From assembly GCA_021296235.1 (NCBI GenBank), contig JAGWAS010000001.1, forward strand, positions 1 through 64,000: 64,000 bases of DNA, written 5' to 3'. Origin of the DNA: Paracoccaceae bacterium. GTDB lineage: Bacteria; Pseudomonadota; Alphaproteobacteria; Rhodobacterales; Rhodobacteraceae. Numbering within the stretch: position 1 is the first letter of the stretch; each line of letters begins with the position of its first letter. The position numbers and the translations under genes are program-made. Shown here piece after piece: positions 26,381 through 35,571 of this stretch. The notes under the pieces were generated by a model. The model saw only the letters and a list, made by a program, of their open reading frames with translations. It made no database searches and was not told the origin of the DNA.

Positions 26381-27427
26381 TTACTGGCCGGAACTCAGCG
26401 GGCCGGAATTCACCGCGCCCGAATACGTGTCCCGAGACGATGGAATGTTACCGGTTGCCACGAAGAAATCAGCGACCTGTTTCAGGAATGCCTGCGTTCC
26501 ACCTCCGAGCCACTTATCGGAAAGCTGCTCGTCAACCGACGGAAACAGGAATGTTGCCAAGGTTGCTGCAGAGGTTTCTTCGTCATTGCCGGCATCATTG
26601 GCAATAACCGGCAACATTTCGGCCGTATGCTCGCCGGAATTCCACATTGCGTTGGCTTCTGCCGTGACAGCCACAAACTTCGCCACGATTTCAGGGTTCT
26701 CCTCCACGAACGCGGCAGGAGCTGAAGTGACGTCAAAGACATGAATCCCAAGTTCTTCCTTCTCCGCACCGGTCATCAGAACATTGCCGTAATCCAACAT
26801 TCGGCGGAGTGCGCCACCCCAGCCACACGCCATGTCGAGCGAACCCTGAGAGAGCGCCGCAGCACTTTCGGCAGGTGCCATGTCAACGACCTCAAGTGAA
26901 GCGACCTCAATTCCGAAGTGCTCCATCTGCTTCAGGAAGCCATAATGCGCGGCAGTCCCTATCGGAACTCCAACCTTCTTGCCGGCAAGCTCTTCGACAC
27001 TTTCCTGGTCAATCTCATGTCCAGCAGCAACCACACAGTTGTCGTTGTCGGAATAGGAAACCGCAACATCAATGATCTGCAGGTCCTGTCCAGCCGAGGT
27101 CGCAACCACGAATGGAGGAACGCCTTGGCTAACAGCAATGTGAATATCCCCGGATGCCATTGCCGCTGACATGGCTGTGCCGGTGTCAAATGCACGCCAA
27201 TTGACCTTCACGCCAAGTGCCTCGTCGTACGTGCCGTTAACCTTGGCATACTGGAAAGGCATCGGCCACTCCAGAAAAAAGGCCACCGTAATCTCCTCAA
27301 GGTGGCCATCCGCAGTGGCTGTTGATGCACCGATGGTGGCGGCGACCGCAGTCATGCCAACAGCTGCATTGCGAGCGGACCTTAGCAACGACCGTAGTGC
27401 TGCCCCAGTTCCCAAATTGCTTTTCAT
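26381..27427 (-). CDS. ABC transporter periplasmic binding protein, Tau/Ssu/Thi5-like
   Basis: A 348-residue secreted binding protein. A basic N-terminal region (LRSLLRSARNAAVGMTAVAATIGASTATADG) serves as a long signal peptide. The mature part has ITVAFFLEWPMPFQYAKVNG, DIHIAVSQGVPPFVV, LAGKKVGVPIGTAAHYGFL and SLDMACGWGGALRRM, typical of the taurine/sulfonate/nitrate-binding type. Two in-frame ATGs exist (27439 and 27427). GGAGG lies between them, overlapping the first ATG and five bases before the second, so 27427 is the real start. Ligand unknown; taurine or another sulfonate or amine is possible. Followed by a perfect hairpin. Confidence 0.9.
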   Translation of the reverse strand: MKSNLGTGAALRSLLRSARNAAVGMTAVAATIGASTATADGHLEEITVAFFLEWPMPFQYAKVNGTYDEALGVKVNWRAFDTGTAMSAAMASGDIHIAVSQGVPPFVVATSAGQDLQIIDVAVSYSDNDNCVVAAGHEIDQESVEELAGKKVGVPIGTAAHYGFLKQMEHFGIEVASLEVVDMAPAESAAALSQGSLDMACGWGGALRRMLDYGNVLMTGAEKEELGIHVFDVTSAPAAFVEENPEIVAKFVAVTAEANAMWNSGEHTAEMLPVIANDAGNDEETSAATLATFLFPSVDEQLSDKWLGGGTQAFLKQVADFFVATGNIPSSRDTYSGAVNSGPLSSGQ

Positions 27428-27432
27428 ATTGT

Positions 27433-27437
27433 CCTCC
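27433..27437 (-). promoter_or_regulatory. ribosome-binding site that decides the binding-protein start
   Basis: In ATGGAGGACAATATG the GGAGG element overlaps the first ATG (27439) and precedes the second (27427) by five bases. Only the second ATG can use it. Confidence 0.6.
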
Positions 27438-27959
27438 ATCCTCGTTTCAAGCCAATTTTGGCCATGGGCGACGAGGATTAACTGCAGTTGCCAGCCTTGT
27501 CGAACAAAATCATGCGCACAATTGGTGGATTGAACTGTCGTGCCCGGCGATTGCTGTTACCATTCGACGTCAATCATAAATTCAAAAAAAGGAACCCTGC
27601 ACAGGGCAATGGTCAAGTCCTGATTTTGCTGGATAATTCAGAGGGGAGGTATTCCTGTTGCAGTGCAAACTCGACATCGCCTGCGGCACATGGAGGGCGG
27701 CTTGCCTCCGGCTTTTCGATCACATGAGGTCCCTCACCTGCCGTTTCATTTGCTGGCATGGCGACCATTTCATGCAGGGAAACGTTTCCGGCAAACCACC
27801 GACATGACCGCCACAGGCGAAAACGAACGCTTACCTACAATTTCGGAAATCTTCGAAGATCGCCATTATCCGTAAAGACGACCCAAAGCGGGACAAATTG
27901 AAGCGCTGATTGCGAGCCGGACTGCAATCGCGGAATGTACGAAAATTGTCTAGCCGCGG
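27438..27959. other. intergenic region, likely promoter of the Tau-type importer operon
   Basis: About 520 bases between the DUF1223 stop and the importer operon. No frame resembles a protein family; short ORFs on the plus strand (27322-27579, 27488-27727, 27663-27875) look random. It should contain the importer promoter, but no operator repeat was recognised. Confidence 0.45.
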
Positions 27960-28751
27960 TCAGTTCAAGAAGCTTGCACCCACGATAACGCCAAACCCTT
28001 TCTGCTGCAGAACAATCAATTCCCGTTCCCGGTCATCCCGACCGGACCAGCTAGATATGGTGCCGGTGAAGGTTCCACTCGGTTCCCAACTTCCCAGATA
28101 CCGCAGATCGGTTACGACGTTGGCATAGGAAATTTTCCGGTTTCTGTTTTCGCCCGCCATGACATCAACCTCTTTCGGGTTGGCATGGTAGCGGAAATAA
28201 AAGACATCAAGCTCCCGCCCCTTCGCGAACACACCCCCTGCCGGATCCATGCTGATATCGAGACTTGAAGTGCCGTCCCCAGAAACAACATCCGATGCTA
28301 TCAGGTCAAAGGGCTTTGTGCCATCCAGCGCCCCAATTGCAGCCTTGATTGCGGCACGGTTGCTGCCGACAGCAAACACCTGTCCCTGCACAATCATCTG
28401 AGGTGTGTAGATCATCGACTTGCGCCTTGACCTTGCATAGTCGCGCTGCCTCTGTGTGAAGGTTGGATCGGCCATTTGATCCTTCCATCCGAGATAGTCC
28501 CAATAGTCGACATGCAATCCCAACGGAATGAGTTCTGCGGAGCGTCCCGACATGAACGGCAATTTGCCCGGTTCGGCATTGGCAAGCTCTGTCAGGAATT
28601 CATCGGCCGGCGGACATGACGAGCAGCCTTGAGACGTGTACAGTTCAAGAATGACAAAACTCGTCGGTGGCTCATCCGAAAGGGAGGCACCAGCAACAAC
28701 CGATCCAACGGCGCCTGCCAACAGCAGGCTCCAGAGTCGACCATGATTCAT
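27960..28751 (-). CDS. DUF1223 family secreted thioredoxin-like protein
   Basis: A 263-residue protein with a signal peptide (LWSLLLAGAVGSVVAGASL) and a thioredoxin-like fold. The conserved segment ILELYTSQGCSSCPPADEFL carries the CxxC motif; HVDYWDYLGWKDQMADPTFTQRQ and YTPQMIVQG are diagnostic for DUF1223. The track ORF extends to 28844, but ATG 28751 follows AAGGGAATTTGGG and starts the signal peptide. It lies 76 bases downstream of acnA on the same strand, an arrangement I recall as common in alphaproteobacteria. Probable role in periplasmic redox; not established. Confidence 0.9.
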   Translation of the reverse strand: MNHGRLWSLLLAGAVGSVVAGASLSDEPPTSFVILELYTSQGCSSCPPADEFLTELANAEPGKLPFMSGRSAELIPLGLHVDYWDYLGWKDQMADPTFTQRQRDYARSRRKSMIYTPQMIVQGQVFAVGSNRAAIKAAIGALDGTKPFDLIASDVVSGDGTSSLDISMDPAGGVFAKGRELDVFYFRYHANPKEVDVMAGENRNRKISYANVVTDLRYLGSWEPSGTFTGTISSWSGRDDRERELIVLQQKGFGVIVGASFLN

Positions 28752-28827
28752 CCCAAATTCCCTTGATCCGCGATTGTCTGCCGCACGCTGGTTTATCCGC
28801 AGCGACCGGAACCCAAGAGAATTGAAT

Positions 28828-31524
28828 TCATGCAGCCTGCGCAAGCCTTCTCAAGACAAATTGAAGTACGCCGCCATTGAAAAGGTACTCAACCTCAACT
28901 TCAGTGTCGACTCGACAACGCAACTGCAACTCCTTGACGGCTCCGTCGGAGAAATCGACCCGGCATGAGGTTGTCATCCGGGGCGTGATGCCTTCTTCCA
29001 ACCCGTTGATTGTAATGGTTTCGTCGCCGTTCAACATCAACCCCTCATGATCTTCCTCGTTGAGAAACTCGAAGGGAACCACACCCATTCCGACCAGGTT
29101 GGATCGATGAATTCGTTCAAAACTGACTGCGATAACCGCCCTTACGCCCAGCAGCCTCGTGCCCTTGGCTGCCCAATCGCGCGAGGAACCGGCTCCATAC
29201 TGTCGTCCGGCAAAGACCACCAATGGCGTATTTTCCTTCTGGAATTCCATTGCGGCTTCGTAGATCGTCGTCTGGGCACCATCCGGCCCAATCGTGAATC
29301 CGCCTTCAACCCCTTCCAGCAACTGGTTTCTCAATCTGATATTGGCAAAAGTGCCTCGCATCATGATTTCATGATTGCCGCGGCGCGCGCCGTAGGAATT
29401 GAATAGGCGCCGCTGCACCTGCCGCTCAACCAGATATTCGCCGGCCGGTGATTCGGCAGCGAAGGAGCCGGCCGGCGATATGTGGTCGGTGGTTACCATG
29501 TCACCCAAAACCGCGAGAATCCGCGCATCCCTTATGTCTGTGATGCCAGGCGGCTCCGCAGAAATTCCATCAAAATATGGCGGGTTTTTGACATAAGTCG
29601 ACGTTACAGGCCAATCGTAGGTTTGGCTTGCAGGCACGGGAACCGCCTGCCATCTCTCGTCGCCCAAAAACACCTCTGCGTATTTGCTGCTGAATGCCTC
29701 ACGGGTAACCGTCCTTTCAACCAATTCCGCAATCTCCTCGGATGTCGGCCAGATATCCTTCAGCCAAACACTGTTGCCGTTCTTGTCGGTTCCGACCGGT
29801 TCCCTGGTTAGATCGACATTCATGTCGCCGGCAAGCGCATAGGCAATCACTAGGGGTGGTGAAGCAAGGTAGTTCGCTCTTACATCCGGATTGATCCGGC
29901 CTTCGAAGTTCCGGTTTCCAGACAGGACCGAAACCGCGACCAGATCGCCCCTGCCGATAGCTTCAGAGATTTCCGGTCGCAACGGACCCGAATTTCCAAT
30001 GCAGGTTGTGCATCCATAACCGACCAGATTGAAACCGATGGCATCAAGATCCTCCTGCAGCCCCGAGGCCTCCAAATATTCGGTTACCACCTTCGAACCG
30101 GGGGCCAGCGATGTCTTGACCCAAGGTTTGCTGTTCAAACCCAGTGCTCTGGCCTTGCGGGCCAAGAGACCGGCTCCGATCATGACATATGGATTTGAGG
30201 TGTTGGTGCATGACGTGATTGAGGCGATCACGACTGATCCGTCACGCAGGGCATATTTCTGCCCTTCAACCGGCAACTCCGCAAGGGCGGTCCCGCTGCG
30301 GTTTCGATGTTCGATGGCCACCTCTCGGAATGCCTTCGCCGAAATGTCCAGCGGCGTGTGTTCCTGCGGGCGCCTTGGGCCGGATATCGCCGGAACCACA
30401 TTTTCAAGTTCAAGGTGCAGCCGGTCCGAGTATACGGTTTCCCCGCCCGTGCGGCGCCAGATCCCGTTTTCCTTGGCATAGGCCTCCACCAGGTTGACAA
30501 GTGCCTCATCCCGGTTGCTTTGGCGCAAATACCGCAATGTCTCCTCGTCAACCGGAAAGAACCCACAGGTTGCACCGTATTCCGGTGCCATGTTGGCGAT
30601 CGTCGCCCTGTCCGCTATCGGCAATCGATCAAGTCCCGACCCGAAGAATTCGACAAACTTCCCGACGACACCCTTTTCTCTCAACATCTTGACCACCGTC
30701 AGCACAAGATCGGTTGCCGTTGTTCCTTCGGGAAGTGCTCCGGTCATTTCGAAACCGACAACCTCCGGAACCAACATGGAAAAGGGCTGACCCAGCATTG
30801 CCGCCTCCGCCTCGATTCCGCCGACACCCCAGCCAAGGACGGCCAAACCGTTCACCATGGTGGTGTGGCTGTCGGTTCCGACGACCGTGTCGGGAAACGC
30901 TATTGTTGCTCCGGACTCGTCCCTGCCCGACCAAACCGTGCGACTCAGATATTCGAGGTTCACCTGATGGCAAATTCCTGTACCGGGAGGCACAACCCGG
31001 AAATTGTCGAAGGCAGATTGTCCCCATTTCAGGAACTTGTACCTTTCCATGTTGCGTTCATATTCAAGCTCGACATTCGACCGGAACGCCCGCGGATTGC
31101 CATACTCGTCAATGGAGACCGAATGGTCGATGACGAGATCAACCGGAATCTGTGGGTTTATCTTCGTGGGATCCCCTCCAAGTGCCTTGATGCCGTCGCG
31201 CATCGCCGCCAGGTCGACCACGGCCGGAACGCCGGTGAAATCCTGCATCAGCACCCGAGCCGGGCGGAAGGATATCTCGGCGGTGCAGCGTCCGCCAAGA
31301 TTGCACCAGTCCGACAACGCAGAAATGTCATGATCACGCACCGAGGATCCGTCTTTGAATCTCAGCAGATTTTCCAGAACAATGGCAAGGGACGCGGGCA
31401 AGCACGAAAAATCGCCAAGGCCCAACCGTTCGGCCGCAGCGATCGAGTGGTATCCGTAGGTCTCCGAACCGACCTTTAACTGCCGTCGCGTCGCAAGCGA
31501 CTCTTTCCCAATCGACAAAGTCAT
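28828..31524 (-). CDS. acnA: aconitate hydratase AcnA
   Basis: An 898-residue TCA-cycle enzyme that interconverts citrate and isocitrate with a 4Fe-4S cluster. The cluster Cys positions are in SITSCTNTSNPYVM and GYGCTTCIGNSGPL. Other typical stretches are VPPGTGICHQVNLEYL, DSHTTMVNGLAVLGWGVGGIEAEA and the C-terminal swivelling-domain motif AGRQYGAGSSRDWAAKG. Length is normal for the AcnA/IRP1 type. The ATG at 31524 has only a weak ribosome-binding site (TGAAGAAAA). Divergent from the ccm operon, with DUF1223 downstream. Confidence 0.97.
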   Translation of the reverse strand: MTLSIGKESLATRRQLKVGSETYGYHSIAAAERLGLGDFSCLPASLAIVLENLLRFKDGSSVRDHDISALSDWCNLGGRCTAEISFRPARVLMQDFTGVPAVVDLAAMRDGIKALGGDPTKINPQIPVDLVIDHSVSIDEYGNPRAFRSNVELEYERNMERYKFLKWGQSAFDNFRVVPPGTGICHQVNLEYLSRTVWSGRDESGATIAFPDTVVGTDSHTTMVNGLAVLGWGVGGIEAEAAMLGQPFSMLVPEVVGFEMTGALPEGTTATDLVLTVVKMLREKGVVGKFVEFFGSGLDRLPIADRATIANMAPEYGATCGFFPVDEETLRYLRQSNRDEALVNLVEAYAKENGIWRRTGGETVYSDRLHLELENVVPAISGPRRPQEHTPLDISAKAFREVAIEHRNRSGTALAELPVEGQKYALRDGSVVIASITSCTNTSNPYVMIGAGLLARKARALGLNSKPWVKTSLAPGSKVVTEYLEASGLQEDLDAIGFNLVGYGCTTCIGNSGPLRPEISEAIGRGDLVAVSVLSGNRNFEGRINPDVRANYLASPPLVIAYALAGDMNVDLTREPVGTDKNGNSVWLKDIWPTSEEIAELVERTVTREAFSSKYAEVFLGDERWQAVPVPASQTYDWPVTSTYVKNPPYFDGISAEPPGITDIRDARILAVLGDMVTTDHISPAGSFAAESPAGEYLVERQVQRRLFNSYGARRGNHEIMMRGTFANIRLRNQLLEGVEGGFTIGPDGAQTTIYEAAMEFQKENTPLVVFAGRQYGAGSSRDWAAKGTRLLGVRAVIAVSFERIHRSNLVGMGVVPFEFLNEEDHEGLMLNGDETITINGLEEGITPRMTTSCRVDFSDGAVKELQLRCRVDTEVEVEYLFNGGVLQFVLRRLAQAA

Positions 31525-31738
31525 TTTTCTTCAACACCCAAGTGAACTTGAGCCTTAATTCAATGCAAACACGGAAACGTCAAGACGATTGCCTGTCCGC
31601 TGCCCTCCGGGGACATCCCGCCCGCAATTTGCTTGCAGCATCCAAAAAAGACAGAAAGGAGTTATTGAATGATGAAGAAGGAAGAAAAGACTGACGCAGT
31701 TCACCCACGCATCCGATCCAATTGAACGGGAGGCGGGA

Positions 31739-32368
31739 TTGAACGCCGATACCGAACGGCAACCGTCAATCCGAGCCAGCGGCATCTCTTGTCGGCGCGG
31801 CGGCAGGACGGTGTTTGGTGGCCTGACATTTGCGGTCGGGCCCGGTCAGTTCCTGGAAATCACGGGCCCCAATGGCTCGGGAAAAACCACCCTGCTGCGG
31901 GCACTGGCCGGAATCGAGCCGATTGCGGAGGGAACGCTTGATGTCACCGATGACGATTTGGCACTTCTGGGCCACAGGGACGGGCTAAAGGGAGATTTGA
32001 CGGTCGAGGAGAACCTCCGCTTCTGGGCCGAAATGCATGGCAGGCAAAACTATCGGGAGCTCATGGATCGCTTTGAATTCCTCTCGATCGGGCAAAGACC
32101 GGTGCGGTTTCTTTCGGCAGGTCAACGCAAGCGAGCAGCACTGGCTTCGCTGATGGCATCCGAACGGCGCATCTGGCTTCTGGACGAGCCGCTTACGGCG
32201 TTGGACCCCGGTTGGGCGGGCAAGGTGATTGATGCGGTGACCGAACATTGTGCGACGGGAGGCATTTCCGTCATCACAACACTGGAAAAAACCATCCCGA
32301 GTGCCGCCGCGATGGTTGATCTGTCGCCAACGTCCGGAAACACCAGGGCCATTGGAGGACAGAATTGA
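31739..32368 (+). CDS. ccmA: heme exporter ATP-binding protein CcmA
   Basis: A 209-residue ATPase of the CcmABCD complex, which drives release of holo-CcmE in cytochrome c maturation. Walker A GPNGSGKTT, the segment RDGLKGDLTVEENLRFW typical of CcmA, signature LSAGQRKRAALASL and Walker B IWLLDEPLTALD are present. TTG 31739 is preceded by GGGAGG at a normal distance. It overlaps the start of ccmB. First gene of the ccmABCDG operon, divergent from acnA. Confidence 0.93.
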   Translation: MNADTERQPSIRASGISCRRGGRTVFGGLTFAVGPGQFLEITGPNGSGKTTLLRALAGIEPIAEGTLDVTDDDLALLGHRDGLKGDLTVEENLRFWAEMHGRQNYRELMDRFEFLSIGQRPVRFLSAGQRKRAALASLMASERRIWLLDEPLTALDPGWAGKVIDAVTEHCATGGISVITTLEKTIPSAAAMVDLSPTSGNTRAIGGQN

Positions 32369-33021
32369 AATCCCTCCTGTTGCACGAAATAAATTTGGCC
32401 TTCCGCGCCCGGGGGCGATTCGCGCTTCCGCTTGTGTTTTATCTGGCTGTTGCATTGCTGATCCCATTCGGAATCGGACCGGACACGGAAACGATCGGAC
32501 GTTCATCAACCGGAATATTGTGGGCTGGAGCGCTTCTTGCCAATTTGTTGCCGCTGCAGCACTTGTTTCAGGAGGATATGGATGACGGCACAATCGAAAG
32601 ACTGACGGTCTCCCCCCTTCCCCTTGAGTTCTTTGCGCTGGGAAAGATCATTGCAAACTGGCTGGCGACCGGATTGCCAATTTGCCTGGTTGCTCCGTTT
32701 GTGGGAAGCATGCTGAACGTTCCATCCGGAACCGGGCCGGCCATTCTGCTGACCCTGCTGGCCGGAACACCTGCCTTGAGTTCAATTGGAGCCTTCGGTG
32801 CGGCACTGACCGTCGGTGCAGGCAGGAGCGGCATCCTCGCCGCGGTAATTGTCGTTCCGTTCTGCATACCAACACTTATTTTTGGAAGTTCTGCCACAAA
32901 CTCCTTGGCAGCGGGGACGGATGCGCTCGCTCCGCTTACGGTGGTCTTGGCGATTTCATTGGCATGTGTCGCGCTGATTCCAATTGCGTCCGCCAAGGTG
33001 CTGCGTATTAACCTTCGTTAA
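32365..33021 (+). CDS. ccmB: heme exporter membrane protein CcmB
   Basis: A 218-residue inner-membrane protein with about six helices. FPLVFYLAVALLIPFGIGP-like N-terminal segment, the conserved LFQEDMDDGTIERLTVSPLPLE loop and PTLIFGSSATNSL are typical of CcmB. TTG 32365 overlaps the ccmA stop codon and has GGAGGA upstream. Partner of CcmA and CcmC. Confidence 0.93.
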   Translation: MKSLLLHEINLAFRARGRFALPLVFYLAVALLIPFGIGPDTETIGRSSTGILWAGALLANLLPLQHLFQEDMDDGTIERLTVSPLPLEFFALGKIIANWLATGLPICLVAPFVGSMLNVPSGTGPAILLTLLAGTPALSSIGAFGAALTVGAGRSGILAAVIVVPFCIPTLIFGSSATNSLAAGTDALAPLTVVLAISLACVALIPIASAKVLRINLR

Positions 33022-33076
33022 GGATGTACGAAGCGCAATCCAGTGGGCACCATCAAATCCAATCGTGGGAAATTCT

Positions 33077-33805
33077 TTGTCAATCTGGCGGTTTGCAAAT
33101 CCTAAACGTTTCATGATGGTCACCGACAGGCTGATGATCTTCCTGTGGATTGTTGCCGGAACGCTATTGGTTGCGGGTTTGCTGTGGGGCTTCTTCTTCA
33201 CTCCCCCGGACCGGGTTCAGGGATCAACCGTAAAAATCATCTTTCTTCATGTCCCTTCTGCCCTGATTGCGATCAACGCATGGCTGATGATGCTGGTGGC
33301 ATCGATCATCTGGCTTTTGCGCCGCCATCACGTATCTGCACTCGCGGCGAAGGCCGCAGCCCGGCCGGGAATTTGCATGGCGGCGATCGCCATCGCAACC
33401 GGGGCGATCTGGGGAAAGCCAATGTGGGGAACCTGGTGGGCTTGGGAACCGCGCCTCACTTCGATGTTGATATTGTTTGTGACATATGCCGGCTACATCG
33501 CCCTGTGGCAAAATTCCGAAGACAGGAACAGGACGGCGGATCTTGCTGCATGCCTTTGTCTGTTCGGTTCAGTTTTCGCACTTCTGTCGAGGTATTCGGT
33601 CTTGTTCTGGTCGCAGGGCCTGCATCAGGGATCAACATTGTCACTCGACAGGGAAACTCACATCCACAACATTTATTATTTTCCACTTCTGCTATGCATG
33701 GCTGGCTTCATCGCCCTTTTCGTTGTTCTCACCATTGAAGGAACCCGGACCGAAATCAGGAAGCATCAGCTCGAGAGGCTTCTTCGGCAAGAGGTGTCGG
33801 CATGA
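33077..33805 (+). CDS. ccmC: heme exporter protein CcmC
   Basis: A 242-residue inner-membrane heme-handling protein that presents heme to CcmE. It has the tryptophan-rich WWD-type loop (GKPMWGTWWAWEPRLTSM) between helices, and conserved His residues in IIFLHVPSALIAIN and RETHIHNIYYFP that ligate heme. The usual WWD core is WGTxWxWDxRLTS; here Asp is Glu (WEPRLTS). The track start (32984) adds an unlikely leader; TTG 33077 gives LSIWRFANPKRFM, which matches the normal N-terminus, and the usual length. The ribosome-binding site is weak (GTGGGAA). Confidence 0.92.
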   Translation: MSIWRFANPKRFMMVTDRLMIFLWIVAGTLLVAGLLWGFFFTPPDRVQGSTVKIIFLHVPSALIAINAWLMMLVASIIWLLRRHHVSALAAKAAARPGICMAAIAIATGAIWGKPMWGTWWAWEPRLTSMLILFVTYAGYIALWQNSEDRNRTADLAACLCLFGSVFALLSRYSVLFWSQGLHQGSTLSLDRETHIHNIYYFPLLLCMAGFIALFVVLTIEGTRTEIRKHQLERLLRQEVSA

Positions 33806-33963
33806 TGCCCGACCTCGGACACTATGGAGCGGAGGTGCTCTCGGCATATGCAATCGCACTGATTCCGTTGGCAATTCTGGTTGCGGCAACAATTCACGAA
33901 TCTCGGCGAACCAGACGGCAACTCAACAAACTGGCGCACGATGGCGATGCCAAGGAGGATTAA
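33802..33963 (+). CDS. ccmD: heme exporter protein CcmD (53 residues)
   Basis: Below the length limit of the ORF track. ATG 33802 overlaps the ccmC TGA (ATGA). The peptide MMPDLGHYGAEVLSAYAIAL continues through one membrane helix and ends with a basic cytoplasmic tail (HESRRTRRQLNKLAHD). Short N-terminal part with Tyr/Gly, one helix and a charged tail, placed between ccmC and ccmG, is the CcmD pattern. It is needed to release holo-CcmE from the CcmABC complex. Confidence 0.88.
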   Translation: MMPDLGHYGAEVLSAYAIALIPLAILVAATIHESRRTRRQLNKLAHDGDAKED

Positions 33964-34513
33964 TCCCCTGTTGGTGCTGCCGCTGGTTGTATTTGCGGTT
34001 TTTTTCGGAGTCATGGCGCTGCAGATTGACCGCTCTGGCAACGACAACCTTCCCTCTGCGTTCGTCGGGAAGGCCGCACCGGCGTTTGAACCACTGCCAT
34101 TTGGGCCGCACATTCCTCCCACGCAAGCAGAACTCCTCGTTCCGGGACCGAAACTTGTCAACTTCTGGGCCAGTTGGTGCGCACCCTGCAGAGTTGAGCA
34201 TCCCAATCTTGTCTATCTGGCAACACTGGGAATCCCGATAATGGGCGTCAACTACAAGGACAGAGAGGCAAACGGGATGACCTTTCTTGCTGAACTTGGG
34301 AATCCCTACAGCAGGATCGGAGCCGATCCTGAAGGACGCATTGCGATCGATTGGGGCGTTTATGCCATACCGGAAACCTTTGTCTTGGACGGGAATGGAA
34401 TAGTCAGGTTTCGCTACCCCGGGCCAATTACTGCAGCCGTGATGGAGGAGCTTATCCTGCCTGAGATCAAACGACTGAGCGGAAATGCCGACCCTGCGGA
34501 ATTGATGCAATGA
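33941..34513 (+). CDS. ccmG: cytochrome c biogenesis thioredoxin CcmG/DsbE
   Basis: A 188-190-residue membrane-anchored periplasmic thioredoxin that reduces apocytochrome c. An N-terminal helix (LLVLPLVVFAVFFGVMAL) anchors it; the active site is in FWASWCAPCRVEHP (WCxPC), followed by GVNYKDREANGMTFL and the cis-Pro region VYAIPETFVLDGNG. Two in-frame ATGs (33941, 33947) overlap the end of ccmD; neither has a strong ribosome-binding site, so the choice is open. The ccmE, ccmF and ccmH genes are not in this window. pyrC follows with ATGA overlap. Confidence 0.92.
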   Translation: MAMPRRINPLLVLPLVVFAVFFGVMALQIDRSGNDNLPSAFVGKAAPAFEPLPFGPHIPPTQAELLVPGPKLVNFWASWCAPCRVEHPNLVYLATLGIPIMGVNYKDREANGMTFLAELGNPYSRIGADPEGRIAIDWGVYAIPETFVLDGNGIVRFRYPGPITAAVMEELILPEIKRLSGNADPAELMQ

Positions 34514-35571
34514 TGCTTCAGATCCGCAAACCGGACGACATGCATCTGCATCTGCGCGACGGTGCCATCCTGGAGAGCGTGGTTGCTGCCAGTGCCGCCG
34601 ATTTCGGTCGGGCACTCGTAATGCCCAACCTCTTGCCGCCAATCACGACCGGGGCGATGGCTGCCGCCTATCGGAATCGCATATTGGCCGCATTGCCGAA
34701 TTCATCGACCTTCAAACCATTGATGGCAATCTATCTGACTGACGAAACCGATCCCGCCGAGGTCAAGGCTGCCGTCAAGTGCGGCCATGCTGTTGCGGTC
34801 AAGCTCTATCCGGCTGGTGCGACGACAAACTCCACCAGTGGCGTTACCGACATCAGCAACGTGCGCGGAGTATTTGAAGCGCTTGCTGAAACCGGCACAC
34901 CCCTCTGCGTCCACGGCGAGGTTGCAGAGTTTGACGTCGACATATTTGACCGGGAAAAGGTCTTCATTGAGAAGGTTCTGGAGAGAATCAGGGCATGGGA
35001 GCCTCGTCTACGCATCGTGCTTGAACACGTAACCACAGCCGAGGGAATCGAGTATGTCAGGTCAAACCGTCCTCGGGTTGCCGCAACCATCACGGTCCAC
35101 CACCTCATAATCAACCGCAACCACATATTCCGCGGCGGCCTTCAACCCCACAATTACTGCCTGCCTGTGGCCAAACGGGAACATCACAGATTGGCTCTGA
35201 TTGGGGCGGCAACCGGAGGTGAGACCAGTTTTTTCCTGGGAACCGACAGTGCCCCGCACCTGGCGACCGACAAAGAATGCGCCTCTGGATGTGCCGGAAT
35301 TTATACCGCGCCGGTTGCTGTTTCCTGCTTGGCCCACATTTTTGAAGATGCCGGTGCATTGAACGAACTTGAGAAATTTGCATCCGTCCATGGAGCGCAC
35401 TTCTACCGGCTTGAGCCGAACTCCGAATTCATCGAACTCAGGAAGAGGGAAACGCCACTGCAGGATGTCGGCAACCCCATTGTCGGTGACGATCGGATTG
35501 TCGTTTTTGATCCAGGCTTCGATCTGCATTGGGAGCCGGTTCGAAAGGAGGAAAATGCAAATGGACGTTGA
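34510..35571 (+). CDS. pyrC: dihydroorotase
   Basis: A 353-residue class II dihydroorotase (PyrC) that cyclises N-carbamoyl-L-aspartate in pyrimidine synthesis. The metal-binding DMHLHLRDG is at the N-terminus, the carboxylated Lys in VKLYPAGATTNS, further metal His residues in LCVHGEVAE and LEHVTTAEG, and the catalytic Asp in FFLGTDSAPH. The start codon overlaps the ccmG stop. pyrE follows with an 11-base overlap, so the two are co-translated. This joins pyrimidine genes to the ccm operon. Confidence 0.95.
   Translation: MMLQIRKPDDMHLHLRDGAILESVVAASAADFGRALVMPNLLPPITTGAMAAAYRNRILAALPNSSTFKPLMAIYLTDETDPAEVKAAVKCGHAVAVKLYPAGATTNSTSGVTDISNVRGVFEALAETGTPLCVHGEVAEFDVDIFDREKVFIEKVLERIRAWEPRLRIVLEHVTTAEGIEYVRSNRPRVAATITVHHLIINRNHIFRGGLQPHNYCLPVAKREHHRLALIGAATGGETSFFLGTDSAPHLATDKECASGCAGIYTAPVAVSCLAHIFEDAGALNELEKFASVHGAHFYRLEPNSEFIELRKRETPLQDVGNPIVGDDRIVVFDPGFDLHWEPVRKEENANGR
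35545..35551 (+). promoter_or_regulatory. ribosome-binding site that decides the pyrE start
   Basis: AAGGAGG lies nine bases before ATG 35561 and only three before ATG 35555. The normal spacing favours 35561. Confidence 0.6.

Noticed and set aside
30307-31479. 390-codon plus ORF
   Set aside because: Antisense shadow of acnA.
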